Shown here: piece by piece, positions 52,701 to 60,840 of the stretch
Numbering within the stretch: position 1 is the first letter of the stretch
Layout of the letters: every line of letters begins with the position of its first letter
Assembly (NCBI GenBank): GCA_002383165.1
Contig: DFXK01000011.1
Span: 314,312-378,311 of the forward strand
Reading direction: 5' to 3'
DNA from: Flavobacteriales bacterium UBA4110
Lineage (GTDB): Bacteria > Bacteroidota > Bacteroidia > Flavobacteriales > Weeksellaceae
Length of the DNA: 64,000 nucleotides
Translations under genes and position numbers: made by a program
Notes under the pieces: generated by a model
Seen by the model: the letters and a program-made list of their open reading frames with translations, nothing else
The model's database searches: none
Told to the model about the DNA's origin: nothing

Positions 52701-52827
52701 CTCGGAAGTTCGCAGCTTGTTCAGCAGTAACAGAAAATATGTTTTGTTAGAAGAAATTGGTACAAAGCCAAATGTATTCTACCATACAAAAATCAGAAAC
52801 AGAAAAGAAAGTTTAAATAATAAATAG
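49771..52827 (+). CDS. actB: Alternative complex III subunit ActB, Mo-bis-MGD-like/Fe-S protein
   Basis: A 1018-residue periplasmic subunit. The Tat signal T-S-R-R-D-F-L-K is at about 46-53, unusually far from the N-terminus, and is followed by a lipobox-like L-A-A-C at 64-67. Residues about 70-700 resemble the molybdopterin oxidoreductase fold without the metal site; from about 750 the ferredoxin part carries four Fe-S cluster motifs, for example C-T-G-C-G-A-C-V-I-A-C-Q, C-Q-H-C-N-H-A-P-C-E-T-V-C-P, and C-I-G-T-R-Y-C-A-N-N-C-P. It passes electrons from ActC to ActA/E. Confidence 0.93.
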   Translation: MASNKIQFRSIHELKDPTLNGKLAAKEFQNEIPVEEFLDDSNKEGTSRRDFLKLLGFSTAAVTLAACEAPVIKTIPYVVKPHDIIPGIPNFYASSYFDGFDFASVLVKTREGRPIRIDANPGAGNLGKTNARAQASVLSLYDNDKVKKPALNGEEQEDFNKVDDFILKGLAESQNAGKKIVVLSHSFPSPTFKKLFGDFKTKYPSAELITYDAIPYAAALDAAQEVFGQRVLPVYDLSKSQLVVSFNADFLGDYNASSLEVSYAAGRKPGENMLRHIQVESNMSLTGANADSRYRLKPSAVFKTLVEVYNGLNGGTSDKVASEIVKELQSKGSNAVVFADGSKAAYVLAHLINQKLASNAFTGKANFLKEYDNARFNEFLSWLNGGQVGVLITNNINPIYSHAKGQSLKAAIEKVPYSVAITDKKNELYKASKAVIPYTHWLESWGDITPETGAYSLMQPTIQKIYKSRQIEESLLVWVNGKNSPANNYYNYLKANALTLNGGLSFNKNLYNGFAAGGLSTGLSYSGGNAAQAIGELSAFKPAQLELQLYTKPSIGDGTQSNNPWLMELPDPISRLSWDNYITISPKDAESLGLENSLNARMQLDGDTVNVTANGVTLKDVPVFIQPGQADGSLGLALGYGKKDSGKVAETGVNAYPLFDGYNTVLTNVKIEKSGDGHEFAGMQLQNTLMGRYEIAKEVTLDDFINKPVDEWNKPLAMHTIGGELPIGKIDLWDSFDDTDGPHFNLSVDLNSCTGCGACVIACQAENNVPVVGKDEVRMSRDMYWLRIDRYYSTEQKVEVYEGLKEGMAVPELYGSELLGIKGALENAAENPDVIFQPVMCQHCNHAPCETVCPVAATSHGKQGQNQMAYNRCIGTRYCANNCPYKVRRFNWFNYALNDKFDFHMNNDLGRMVLNPDVVTRTRGVMEKCSMCIQMTQNVILEAKKDGRKVQDGEFQTACANACSTGALKFGDMNDVNSEVRSLFSSNRKYVLLEEIGTKPNVFYHTKIRNRKESLNNK

Positions 52828-52834
52828 GTAAAAA

Positions 52835-54232
52835 ATGTCAGGACATTACGAAGCTCCGATAAGGGAACCTTTAATTATTGGTCACAAGACTTATCACGAT
52901 ATTACTGAAGATATCGCAAGACCTATCGAAGAACGCGCAGGCAAATTATGGTGGGTATCTCTGTATGCAGCCTTAATACTGTTCGTTTACGGATTTGGTT
53001 GTATCGCCTACACTATTGGAACCGGAATCGGTGCGTGGGGACTAAACAGAACTATCAATTGGGGTTGGGATATCACCAACTTTGTATGGTGGGTTGGTAT
53101 TGGTCACGCGGGAACACTGATCTCCGCAGTACTATTATTATTTAGACAAAGATGGAGAATGTCGGTTAACCGTTCTGCTGAAGCGATGACGATATTCGCT
53201 GTGTGTCAGGCGGCTATTTTCCCCGTTATCCACATGGGTAGAGTTTGGGTAGGTTATTGGGTATTCCCATTGCCAAACCAGTTTGGTTCCCTTTGGGTTA
53301 ACTTTAACTCTCCGCTTCTTTGGGACGTATTTGCAATCTCCACCTATTTCTCAGTATCAGTTGTATTCTGGTTTATGGGATTGATTCCGGACTTTGCAAT
53401 GATCAGAGACAGAGCAAAAACGCCATTCAACAAAAAGATTTATACCATTCTAGCTTTCGGATGGGGTGGAAAAGCAAAACATTGGCAAAGGTTTGAAGAA
53501 CTGTCCTTAGTGTTAGCAGGTTTGGCAACGCCACTGGTATTCTCAGTACACACCACGGTATCCTTTGACTTTGCGACATCTGTTATCAAAGGATGGCACT
53601 CAACAATCTACCCACCTTATTTCGTTGCTGGAGCGATTTTCTCAGGATTTGCAATGGTACAGACACTGTTGTTAGTAGCAAGAAAGGTTTGTCATCTTGA
53701 AGATTATATCACAATGTACCACATTGAGATTATGAATATTGTAATCGTTGTAACTGGCGGTATGGTAACTGTAGCTTATGCAACTGAATATTTCATCGGA
53801 TGGTATTCTGGATCAAGATATGAAGATTTTACTTATCTTTCTCCAGGAGCAGCGGTTGGTCCTTATTGGTGGGCATTCTGGGCGTTGATTATCTGTAACT
53901 TGGTTGTACCTGCAGCGTTCTGGTTCAAAAAAGTTAGAACTAATATCTTCTGGACGTTTATCATTGCATTGATTATTAATATCGGTATGTGGTTTGAGCG
54001 TTTTGATATTATTGTTATCAACTTGTCAAGAGACTATTTGCCATCATCTTGGACAATGTTTAAGCCGACTATTATTGACGTTGGTGTATATCTTGGAACA
54101 ATTGGATTCTTCTCTGTATTATTCCTTTTGTATGCAAGAACATTCCCTGTAATTGCACAGGCAGAATTGAAGAGTATTTTGAAAATTTCCGGTGAAACTT
54201 ATAAAGCAAAAGAAGGAGATGAGCACCACTAA
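52835..54232 (+). CDS. actC: Alternative complex III subunit ActC, NrfD-like quinol-binding protein
   Basis: A 465-residue integral membrane protein of the NrfD/PsrC family with about ten helices, which carries the quinol oxidation site. Visible family text is W-W-V-G-I-G-H-A-G-T-L-I-S-A and H-T-T-V-S-F-D-F-A. Starts 8 bases after actB; overlaps actD. Confidence 0.93.
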   Translation: MSGHYEAPIREPLIIGHKTYHDITEDIARPIEERAGKLWWVSLYAALILFVYGFGCIAYTIGTGIGAWGLNRTINWGWDITNFVWWVGIGHAGTLISAVLLLFRQRWRMSVNRSAEAMTIFAVCQAAIFPVIHMGRVWVGYWVFPLPNQFGSLWVNFNSPLLWDVFAISTYFSVSVVFWFMGLIPDFAMIRDRAKTPFNKKIYTILAFGWGGKAKHWQRFEELSLVLAGLATPLVFSVHTTVSFDFATSVIKGWHSTIYPPYFVAGAIFSGFAMVQTLLLVARKVCHLEDYITMYHIEIMNIVIVVTGGMVTVAYATEYFIGWYSGSRYEDFTYLSPGAAVGPYWWAFWALIICNLVVPAAFWFKKVRTNIFWTFIIALIINIGMWFERFDIIVINLSRDYLPSSWTMFKPTIIDVGVYLGTIGFFSVLFLLYARTFPVIAQAELKSILKISGETYKAKEGDEHH

Positions 54233-54740
54233 GATTATATATGGACTTTACGGCGACGACGATGATTTGATGCACGGCGTTAAAGCCTTCAACGATAAAG
54301 GGATCAAGATAAACGAAGTTTATACGCCATTCCCTGTACACGGATTGGACAAAGCACTTGGACTTAGAAAGACAAGAATCTCTGATGCTGCATTTATCTA
54401 CGCTTGTTATGGTGTTACCATTGGGATCACATTGACCGCTTGGATCATGAACCACGACTGGCCACAGAATATTGGTGGTAAACCATCATTTGACTGGTTT
54501 CATAACATGGGAGCTTTTGTAGACCCAATGTTTGAATTGATGGTTTTCTGTTCTGCCCACTTGATGTCGCTTACCTTTCTTGTAAGAAATAAAATGTATC
54601 CAGGAGCAAAGCCTCAGAATCCTGATCCTAGGACTACTGATGATAAATTTATGATGGAGTTTGTTTCTGATGATGTTGAAACTATTAAACAGCTGTTGAT
54701 TGATACAGGTGTTGAAGAAATAACTGTTAAAGATGCCTAA
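54219..54740 (+). CDS. actD: Alternative complex III subunit ActD (DUF3341)
   Basis: A 173-residue membrane subunit with two helices; DUF3341 family. The start is set at ATG 54219 (M-S-T-T-K-I-I-Y-G-L-Y-G-D), which has agaaggag just before; the upstream in-frame ATG at 54192 would add nine residues not seen in relatives. It overlaps the actC end by 14 bases and the actE start by 8. N-terminal part Y-G-D-D-D-D-L-M-H-G-V and the middle Y-A-C-Y-G-V-T-I-G-I fit the family. Confidence 0.88.
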   Translation: MSTTKIIYGLYGDDDDLMHGVKAFNDKGIKINEVYTPFPVHGLDKALGLRKTRISDAAFIYACYGVTIGITLTAWIMNHDWPQNIGGKPSFDWFHNMGAFVDPMFELMVFCSAHLMSLTFLVRNKMYPGAKPQNPDPRTTDDKFMMEFVSDDVETIKQLLIDTGVEEITVKDA

Positions 54741-55452
54741 GATGAAGAATAGTATATTAAAAATTACAGCAATCTTTGGTTTAACAACTGTTTTACTAAA
54801 TTCTTGCGGACCAAAAGATAATCCTCCTTTGGTTTATTTTCCGGATATGTATTTTCCTGTTGCTTATGATCCATTGATGAAAGCCAAGGACGCATATTCA
54901 GATCACGAAAACGAAATCCCAGCTTTTGTAGCGCACGACGGTGCAACCGGTTTATATCCGGTTGAAGGTTCTGTTTCAAGAAACAAAGATGGTGTCATCA
55001 GCGAAGAGACACTTCCTAAGAATATGGATGAGTACAATGCTGGTTATGATGCTTCTAAAGCCATTACAGCATCTCCTCTAATAGCAGAAAACCTCGAAAA
55101 AGATTTGGCGCGTGGAAAAAGTTTGTACGAACATACTTGTGCTGCTTGTCACGGTGTTAATGGAGACGGACAAGGTCCGATTGTTCAAAGTGGTGCGTAT
55201 TCAGGGGTTCCTAAATATGCAGACAGAGAAATCACTATCGGATCTATTCATTACGTTTTAACAAATGGTAGAAACGCAATGGGATCTTATGCTGGACAAC
55301 TGAACGTAGGAGACAGATGGAGAGTGGCACTTTATGTTTATAATACATTTAAAGCACCAACAATGTCAGCTGCACCAGCTGCTGCAAATGCCGCTCCCGC
55401 AACTCCAACTGCGGCGCCGACAAAAACTGAAGATAAAACTAATGCTAAATAA
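54733..55452 (+). CDS. actE: Alternative complex III subunit ActE, mono-heme cytochrome c lipoprotein
   Basis: A 239-residue (or 236 from ATG 54742) cytochrome c. Lipobox L-N-S-C near residue 25, heme site C-A-A-C-H at about 136-140 and a C-terminal Ala/Pro/Thr-rich tail of about 30 residues. It is a peripheral electron outlet of the complex. Confidence 0.9.
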   Translation: MPKMKNSILKITAIFGLTTVLLNSCGPKDNPPLVYFPDMYFPVAYDPLMKAKDAYSDHENEIPAFVAHDGATGLYPVEGSVSRNKDGVISEETLPKNMDEYNAGYDASKAITASPLIAENLEKDLARGKSLYEHTCAACHGVNGDGQGPIVQSGAYSGVPKYADREITIGSIHYVLTNGRNAMGSYAGQLNVGDRWRVALYVYNTFKAPTMSAAPAAANAAPATPTAAPTKTEDKTNAK

Positions 55453-55463
55453 AAAAAAAAGTA

Positions 55464-56798
55464 ATGTATAGTTTTTCACCTAAATTAAGATTATATTCAA
55501 TCATACTCATCGTCGTAGGCGTTGTTTTATTCGGTATTGGTTATGCCCTTAACCACGGCCTGGATGATGCTACAATCACACACTGGATGGAATCTGTCCA
55601 TTCAAAAGGACATGAAGCTCCATCACACTCCAGTGAGTTGGTGGGTCCTCAGGATCATAACGCGCATCTAGAACATGCAAAACATCAGGTTCACAATCAG
55701 CCGTTGGCAGCGATTCATACTTTTGCTGTTTTCGCCTTTGGAATTAGTTGTTGTGCATTGTTTTTCTACAGTATTCAGCACGCTGCACACGCAGGTTGGT
55801 CTATTATTGTAACAAGAGTAATGGAAGCTATAGCTTCTTATATCCCATACGGAGGGGCAATCTTGATTATCATAATGTTGTTGAATGTTACACATCAAGG
55901 TCATCTTTTCCATTGGATGGATCCTAATCTTACAGATCCTAATTCTCCGGAATTTGACGTTATATTATTCGAAAAGAAAAGATTTCTTAATATTCCCTTT
56001 TATGCGATCAGAACTATAATTTATGTAGTGGGCGCATCATTCTTTGTTTGGAAGCTGAAAAATCTTTCTAAGAAAGTTGATGAGAATAAGGGAAACAGAA
56101 AGATTTATGCTAGTCTTTACAGTTGGAGCGTTGGTTACATTGCCTTCTTCGGTTTTGCATCTGCAGCTTGGGCGTGGGATTGGTTGATGTCTATTGATCC
56201 ACACTGGTATTCTACACTATACATTTGGTACTCTATGGTAAGCTGTTTGTCAACTTCTATAGCTGTAATGATTATCATTAGTGTTTACCTTAAGAAAAAA
56301 GGGGTTTATCCTCAGTTTAACAATAACCATCTACACGATCTTGGAAAATTCTTGTTTGCTACGAGTATGCTTTGGTCATACCTTTGGTTTGCACAATTTA
56401 TGCTATATTGGTATGCAAATATTCCGGAAGAAGTAAATTATTTCTTTGGAAGATTTGAGTATTATGCACCGACTTTCCTACCAATGCTTGTTGTAAACTT
56501 CCTTGCACCGTTATTAGTGTTAGTGAGCAGTAGTATAAAGAGAAATTATAAAGTGGTTACCTTTATGGCTTGCCTAGTGATCTTCGGACACGCTGTTGAT
56601 TATTTCAATATGGTAATGCCGGGAACAGTAGGACCTTACTGGAATAACCTTCCAATGGCTTTGTTAGTATTAGGTTCTTTTATCTTCGTTGTAGGGATTT
56701 TCACTTTTACTGTGATGACAGCTTTAGCAAAGCTAAAACTGATGCCTACAGGAAACCCTTACTACCACGAGTCAGAGATTTACGAATATCCTTTCTAA
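55464..56798 (+). CDS. actF: Alternative complex III subunit ActF, NrfD-like quinol:cytochrome c oxidoreductase subunit
   Basis: A 444-residue membrane protein with about ten helices, the paralogue of ActC. His-rich first periplasmic loop (H-S-K-G-H-E-A-P-S-H-S) precedes the helical core. A terminator follows, so the operon ends here: the cytochrome oxidase genes that often follow act genes are not in the next 7 kb. Confidence 0.9.
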   Translation: MYSFSPKLRLYSIILIVVGVVLFGIGYALNHGLDDATITHWMESVHSKGHEAPSHSSELVGPQDHNAHLEHAKHQVHNQPLAAIHTFAVFAFGISCCALFFYSIQHAAHAGWSIIVTRVMEAIASYIPYGGAILIIIMLLNVTHQGHLFHWMDPNLTDPNSPEFDVILFEKKRFLNIPFYAIRTIIYVVGASFFVWKLKNLSKKVDENKGNRKIYASLYSWSVGYIAFFGFASAAWAWDWLMSIDPHWYSTLYIWYSMVSCLSTSIAVMIIISVYLKKKGVYPQFNNNHLHDLGKFLFATSMLWSYLWFAQFMLYWYANIPEEVNYFFGRFEYYAPTFLPMLVVNFLAPLLVLVSSSIKRNYKVVTFMACLVIFGHAVDYFNMVMPGTVGPYWNNLPMALLVLGSFIFVVGIFTFTVMTALAKLKLMPTGNPYYHESEIYEYPF

Positions 56799-56820
56799 TT
56801 ATTTTTAGAATAGAAAATAT

Positions 56821-56849
56821 AAAACCCAGCAGAAATGTTGGGTTTTTTT
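56821..56849 (+). terminator. Intrinsic terminator of the act operon
   Basis: An 11-bp stem (aaaacccagca / tgttgggtttt) with one G-T pair, GAAA tetraloop and T run. Confidence 0.92.
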
Positions 56850-56875
56850 ATTAAATTTAAAGAAACTAAATACAA

Positions 56876-57571
56876 ATGATTCAGAAGATTCCTATCGAAA
56901 ATATCCTTTTTCTTGATATTGAAACCGTTCCTCAAATTGATACTTGGAACAATCTAGATTCTACCACTCAATATCTTTGGGATAAAAAAACCAAATCTCA
57001 ACGAAAAGATGAAATAGAAGCATCTGATTTTTACGAGCAACGAGCAGGAATTATGGCTGAATTCGGAATGATTGTCTGCATCTCTGTTGGAATGATTGAT
57101 AATAATACGGGAAAGCTAAAAATCAAAACCTTTTCTGGAGAAGAAAGAGATTTATTAATTGCATTCTGTGAATTGTTCAATAGCCCTCGTCTTAATAATA
57201 TTATTCTTTGTGCGCACAACGGAAAAGAATTCGATTTTCCTTACATCGCAAGAAGACTTTTAATTAATGGAATTCAACCACCGATTCCGTTTCAAATGTT
57301 TGGTAAGAAACCTTGGGAAATTCCGCATATCGATACAATGGAACTTTGGAAATTCGGGGATTGGAAAAGTTATGTGTCGCTGGAATTACTGGCTCACATC
57401 TTCGGCATTCCTACACCAAAGGACGATATTGATGGAAGTATGGTTGCCGATATATACTACAAAGAAGGCGATATAGACAGAATCATTCATTATTGTGAAA
57501 AAGATGTCTTAACTTTGGCAAATGTTTTCCGGCGAATGCGACAGGAAGATTTATTAAAAAGATTAGATTAA
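56876..57571 (+). CDS. 3'-5' exonuclease, DnaQ-like superfamily (PolB-type)
   Basis: A 231-residue nuclease with the DEDDY layout: F-L-D-I-E-T-V-P at about 13-20 (Exo I), H-N-G-K-E-F-D-F-P-Y (Exo II) and Y-C-E-K-D-V-L-T-L (Exo III). It is the stand-alone exonuclease of the predicted PolB family, with unknown target. It precedes the SufT-like gene by 1 base. Confidence 0.88.
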   Translation: MIQKIPIENILFLDIETVPQIDTWNNLDSTTQYLWDKKTKSQRKDEIEASDFYEQRAGIMAEFGMIVCISVGMIDNNTGKLKIKTFSGEERDLLIAFCELFNSPRLNNIILCAHNGKEFDFPYIARRLLINGIQPPIPFQMFGKKPWEIPHIDTMELWKFGDWKSYVSLELLAHIFGIPTPKDDIDGSMVADIYYKEGDIDRIIHYCEKDVLTLANVFRRMRQEDLLKRLD

Positions 57572-57572
57572 A

Positions 57573-57899
57573 ATGAAATATACAGACGACCAAATAGCTG
57601 ATATTGGTGAAGAAATAATCAAGGAACTAAAAACAGTATTTGACCCCGAAATTCCGGTTGATATCTACGAATTAGGATTGGTTTATGATGTTCAGATTTC
57701 CGACGAAGGAGAAGTTTTAGTAATCATGACCTTAACTTCTCCAAATTGCCCTGTTGCTGAAACATTACCTGTAGAAGTGGAAGATAAAGTAAGAGGAGTA
57801 CAAGGTGTGAAATCTGCAAAAATAGAACTTACTTTCGAACCAACATGGACCAAAGAAATGATGAGTGAAGAAGCCAAGTTTGAACTTGGTATGTTATAA
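57573..57899 (+). CDS. SufT-like iron-sulfur assembly protein (MIP18/DUF59)
   Basis: A 108-residue DUF59 protein. D-P-E-I-P-V-D-I-Y-E-L-G-L-V-Y at about 24-38 and L-T-S-P-N-C-P-V-A-E with its conserved cysteine (about 66) mark the family, which helps mature Fe-S proteins with the SUF system. SufE is encoded 3 kb away. Probably in one transcript with the exonuclease. Confidence 0.88.
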   Translation: MKYTDDQIADIGEEIIKELKTVFDPEIPVDIYELGLVYDVQISDEGEVLVIMTLTSPNCPVAETLPVEVEDKVRGVQGVKSAKIELTFEPTWTKEMMSEEAKFELGML

Positions 57900-57904
57900 A
57901 AATA

Positions 57905-57931
57905 AAAAATCCTGCATCTAGCAGGATTTTT
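57905..57931. terminator. Bidirectional terminator between sufT-like and OsmC-like genes
   Basis: An 11-bp stem (aaaaatcctgc / gcaggattttt) with a 5-base loop. A and T runs on both sides. Confidence 0.88.
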
Positions 57932-57934
57932 ATT

Positions 57935-58339
57935 TTAGTCTTTATATTCGAAAATAAAGATTTTTTTGATGTCATCATTTAGACTTAAATAAACAGCACT
58001 ATTTCTCACCGCATTTTCTAAAAATTGCTTTTCTTCTAATTTGTAAGAATGAGGAAATTTGAAAACGCAGAAAATTTCTCCAATTCTTCTAGGTTCAAAA
58101 TACATTGTCTTTTTCAAATCACAGGTAGCGCCAGTGATATCAATATTTCTATCTTTTGACGATACAACTAGGTGTGCAAAAATACTTTGCGCCAAAGCAG
58201 TTGCGAAAATATCTGTGGGAGAAAAATGTTCTCGTACACTGAAATCATTGGTAGGAATATATGAAGTGAAAACATCTCCAGAAGGTTCGTGTACAGATTC
58301 TATTTTATGTTCACCTAAGTAAGTCGTTTTTGAAGTCAT
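57935..58339 (-). CDS. OsmC-like protein lacking the peroxidatic cysteines
   Basis: A 134-residue OsmC-fold protein. The family's conserved helix is visible as F-S-P-T-D-I-F-A-T-A-L-A-Q-S, but where catalytic members have G-S-C there is A-Q-S, and the second helix N-S-A-V-Y-L-S-L lacks the resolving cysteine (usually C-P-V-H). Two other cysteines (about 77 and 92) are not at those places. Thus it is probably not a hydroperoxide reductase; the activity is unknown. Convergent with the SufT-like gene. Confidence 0.8.
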   Translation of the reverse strand: MTSKTTYLGEHKIESVHEPSGDVFTSYIPTNDFSVREHFSPTDIFATALAQSIFAHLVVSSKDRNIDITGATCDLKKTMYFEPRRIGEIFCVFKFPHSYKLEEKQFLENAVRNSAVYLSLNDDIKKIFIFEYKD

Positions 58340-58456
58340 AACTGCTAGTTTTTAATTGTTTTTTCTGTAATAAATTTACGCTAATTTATCGAAATTAAGA
58401 ATTTATAATATGAATAATTATTAAAATATGATAAAATTTATATTGCTGACTTCAAA

Positions 58457-59305
58457 TTAAAAATGAAAAATATCCTTCGCCATATTATAAGCACTTTCAA
58501 AATGAAGAAGATTCTGATGGATATCTAATTTTTCAGACTGCATAAATGTAAAAACCTTTTCAGTAGGCATATTTCCAACTAAATCATCCTTCGCCATCGG
58601 ACAGCCGCCAATTCCTTTTATCGCGCTGTCAAATCTTCTACATCCTCCGTCATAAGCAGCTTTCAGTTTGATGTAAGAATCCTCATATCGATTATGAAAA
58701 TGCGCTCCAAAATTAATGCTGGGATATTTAGCTGGAATTTTATTAAACAAGAGTGAAATTCTTTCCACATCGCCAACACCAGTTGTGTCAGATAAAAGAA
58801 CATCTTTGATCCCAACTTCCTCAAAACGTTTTGCCCAAAAGTCCACATCCTCCCATTTCCAACTTTCACCGTAAGGATTTCCAAAAGCCATCGAGAAATA
58901 GAGGTTTAATTGTCTACCTTCAGATTTTGTAAGTTCTAAGATATTTACCACTTCTGTGAAAGCTTCTTCACGGCTTTTGTTTGTGTTTCTATGCTGGAAT
59001 GTTTCAGAAATTGAAAAAGGAAACCCTAGAATATCAACTTGCTCGTGGCTCAAAGCTTTTTCAGCACCACGGATATTGGCTACCACTACGGAGAGTTTTG
59101 TGTTGGAAAGGGATTTATCAATCTCGTCTACCACAATTCCAGAATCCGCCATCTGAGGCATCGTTTTCGGGTTCACAAAGCTTCCGCAATCCAAGATATC
59201 AAACTTAACTTCCATCAATCGGTTGATGTAATCTATTTTCTGTTGCGTTGGAATCATTTCTCCCCAGCCTTGCATAGCGTCTCGCGGGCATTCGGTTAAG
59301 AACAT
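58457..59305 (-). CDS. mvaB: Hydroxymethylglutaryl-CoA lyase
   Basis: Cleaves HMG-CoA to acetoacetate and acetyl-CoA in leucine breakdown. The 282-residue protein starts M-F-L-T-E-C-P-R-D-A-M-Q-G and has L-S-D-T-T-G-V-G, F-G-A-H-F-H-N-R (metal-binding His pair) and G-I-G-G-C-P-M-A-K (catalytic cysteine in the G-loop). TIM-barrel family including homocitrate synthases, but the G-C-P motif favours the lyase. The upstream 59306-59562 gap has only a hairpin and the pepT promoter. Confidence 0.88.
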   Translation of the reverse strand: MFLTECPRDAMQGWGEMIPTQQKIDYINRLMEVKFDILDCGSFVNPKTMPQMADSGIVVDEIDKSLSNTKLSVVVANIRGAEKALSHEQVDILGFPFSISETFQHRNTNKSREEAFTEVVNILELTKSEGRQLNLYFSMAFGNPYGESWKWEDVDFWAKRFEEVGIKDVLLSDTTGVGDVERISLLFNKIPAKYPSINFGAHFHNRYEDSYIKLKAAYDGGCRRFDSAIKGIGGCPMAKDDLVGNMPTEKVFTFMQSEKLDIHQNLLHFESAYNMAKDIFHF

Positions 59306-59357
59306 TTGTATCGATTTTTATAATTATTTGGGCAGCTTTATCCGCCTTCCGTTCACG

Positions 59358-59387
59358 CTTTTTTCTTTTTTATTAAAAAAGAAAAAG
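59358..59387. repeat. A/T hairpin in the mvaB-pepT divergent gap
   Basis: cttttttctttttt followed by att and aaaaaagaaaaag: a 13-bp stem with one bulge. A GC-rich palindrome gcgctcgc/ttcgctcgcgc (about 59440-59458) is further along. Neither is clearly part of a gene. Confidence 0.55.
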
Positions 59388-59535
59388 AGCTCCACTCAAG
59401 TCGGGCTGCTGTGATTCGACGTTCCAATAATAGTCATTGGCGCTCGCTTCGCTCGCGCACAAAAACATTCAATAATTTGAAAATTCACAACATATCAATC
59501 ATCACATATTATTTGTCGTTCACTGCATAAATATA

Positions 59536-59543
59536 TAACTTTG
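59536..59543 (+). promoter_or_regulatory. -7 promoter element of pepT
   Basis: taactttg matches TAnnTTTG, 19 bases before the ATG. Confidence 0.5.
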
Positions 59544-59562
59544 CGGAGATATAGCAAATTAT

Positions 59563-60813
59563 ATGGAAAACATCCAATTAGACGGTATTTGGAGAGAAAA
59601 ACTCCTTAACAGATTTATAACCTATATTAAAATATTTTCAACGAGCGACGCAGAAAGTGAGACTACTCCTTCTACAGAAAGACAATGGGATATCGCCAAT
59701 TATCTATACAAAGAATTGCAGGATTTAGGATTGGAAGATGTCAGTATTGATGAGAAAGGTTACGTTTTTGGATTCATTCCTTCTAATAAAGAAGAGAAAG
59801 TTCCACAAGTCGGATTTATTGCGCATTACGATTCGTCACCGGATTTCAATGGTGAAAACGTAAATCCACAGATTTGGGAAAACTATGACGGCGAAGACTT
59901 GTTACTGAACAAAGAAACAGGATTCACTTTGTCATCAACCAAGTTTGAATCTTTAAAGAAATATATTGGACAAACCATAATCACAACAGACGGAACAACA
60001 TTGTTGAGTGCAGATGATAAAGCCGGAGTTGCAGAGATTGTAACCGCAGCAGAATTCCTTTTAGCAAATCCACAAATCAAACACGGAAGAATTTCTATAG
60101 GCTTTAATCCAGATGAAGAGATTGGAAGAGGCGCACATCACTTCGATGTTGAGAAATTCGGAGCAGAGTGGGCTTACACAATGGATGGTGGAGAAATTGG
60201 AGAGTTGGAGTATGAAAATTTCAATGCAGCCGGAGCCGTGGTAAAAATCCACGGATTGTCTGTACATCCAGGCTATTCTTTCGGAAAAATGCTGAATGCT
60301 GGTTTGGTAGCTTCAGAATTTATCAATTCACTTCCAGCCAATGAAACGCCGGCAACTACGAGAGGTTTTGAAGGATTTTTCCATTTGACAGATTTCGAAG
60401 GTGATGTGTCTGAAGCTAAACTTCAATACATCATCCGTGACCACGATGACCAAAAGTTTGAAGATAGAAAAAAACTAATTGCTGATAAAGTTGAAGAAAT
60501 CAACAAGAAATATGGTGAGAAAACTGCTGAGATAGAAATCAAGCAGCAATATCTCAATATGAAAAAGCAATTCGAAGGCAAGATGCACATCGTAGATATC
60601 GCAGAACGGGCAATGAAAGATTCCGGAATCGAGCCGAAAATCAAAGCGATTAGAGGAGGAACGGACGGTGCGCAATTATCTTATATGGGATTGCCTTGTC
60701 CAAATATTTTCGCTGGTGGACATAACTTCCACGGACCGTACGAGTTTGTACCTTTGGAAAGTATGTTGGCTGCTGTTAAAGTGATTGCTAATATTGCTCA
60801 ATTGGTAAAATAA
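59563..60813 (+). CDS. pepT: Peptidase T (tripeptidase)
   Basis: Dinuclear zinc M20 peptidase that removes the N-terminal residue of tripeptides. 416 residues. H-Y-D-S-S-P (zinc ligand His), L-S-A-D-D-K-A-G-V (bridging Asp), N-P-D-E-E-I-G-R-G (catalytic Glu and zinc Glu) and R-G-G-T-D-G-A-Q-L-S (substrate contacts) are all present. The dimerisation lid lies at about 205-320. Confidence 0.95.
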   Translation: MENIQLDGIWREKLLNRFITYIKIFSTSDAESETTPSTERQWDIANYLYKELQDLGLEDVSIDEKGYVFGFIPSNKEEKVPQVGFIAHYDSSPDFNGENVNPQIWENYDGEDLLLNKETGFTLSSTKFESLKKYIGQTIITTDGTTLLSADDKAGVAEIVTAAEFLLANPQIKHGRISIGFNPDEEIGRGAHHFDVEKFGAEWAYTMDGGEIGELEYENFNAAGAVVKIHGLSVHPGYSFGKMLNAGLVASEFINSLPANETPATTRGFEGFFHLTDFEGDVSEAKLQYIIRDHDDQKFEDRKKLIADKVEEINKKYGEKTAEIEIKQQYLNMKKQFEGKMHIVDIAERAMKDSGIEPKIKAIRGGTDGAQLSYMGLPCPNIFAGGHNFHGPYEFVPLESMLAAVKVIANIAQLVK

Positions 60814-60840
60814 TTTAATTTTAATTCAAATCAATTCTGA

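Noticed and set aside
54192..54218. Upstream start for actD
   Set aside because: The ATG at 54219 has a purine-rich ribosome-binding site and gives the normal family N-terminus.
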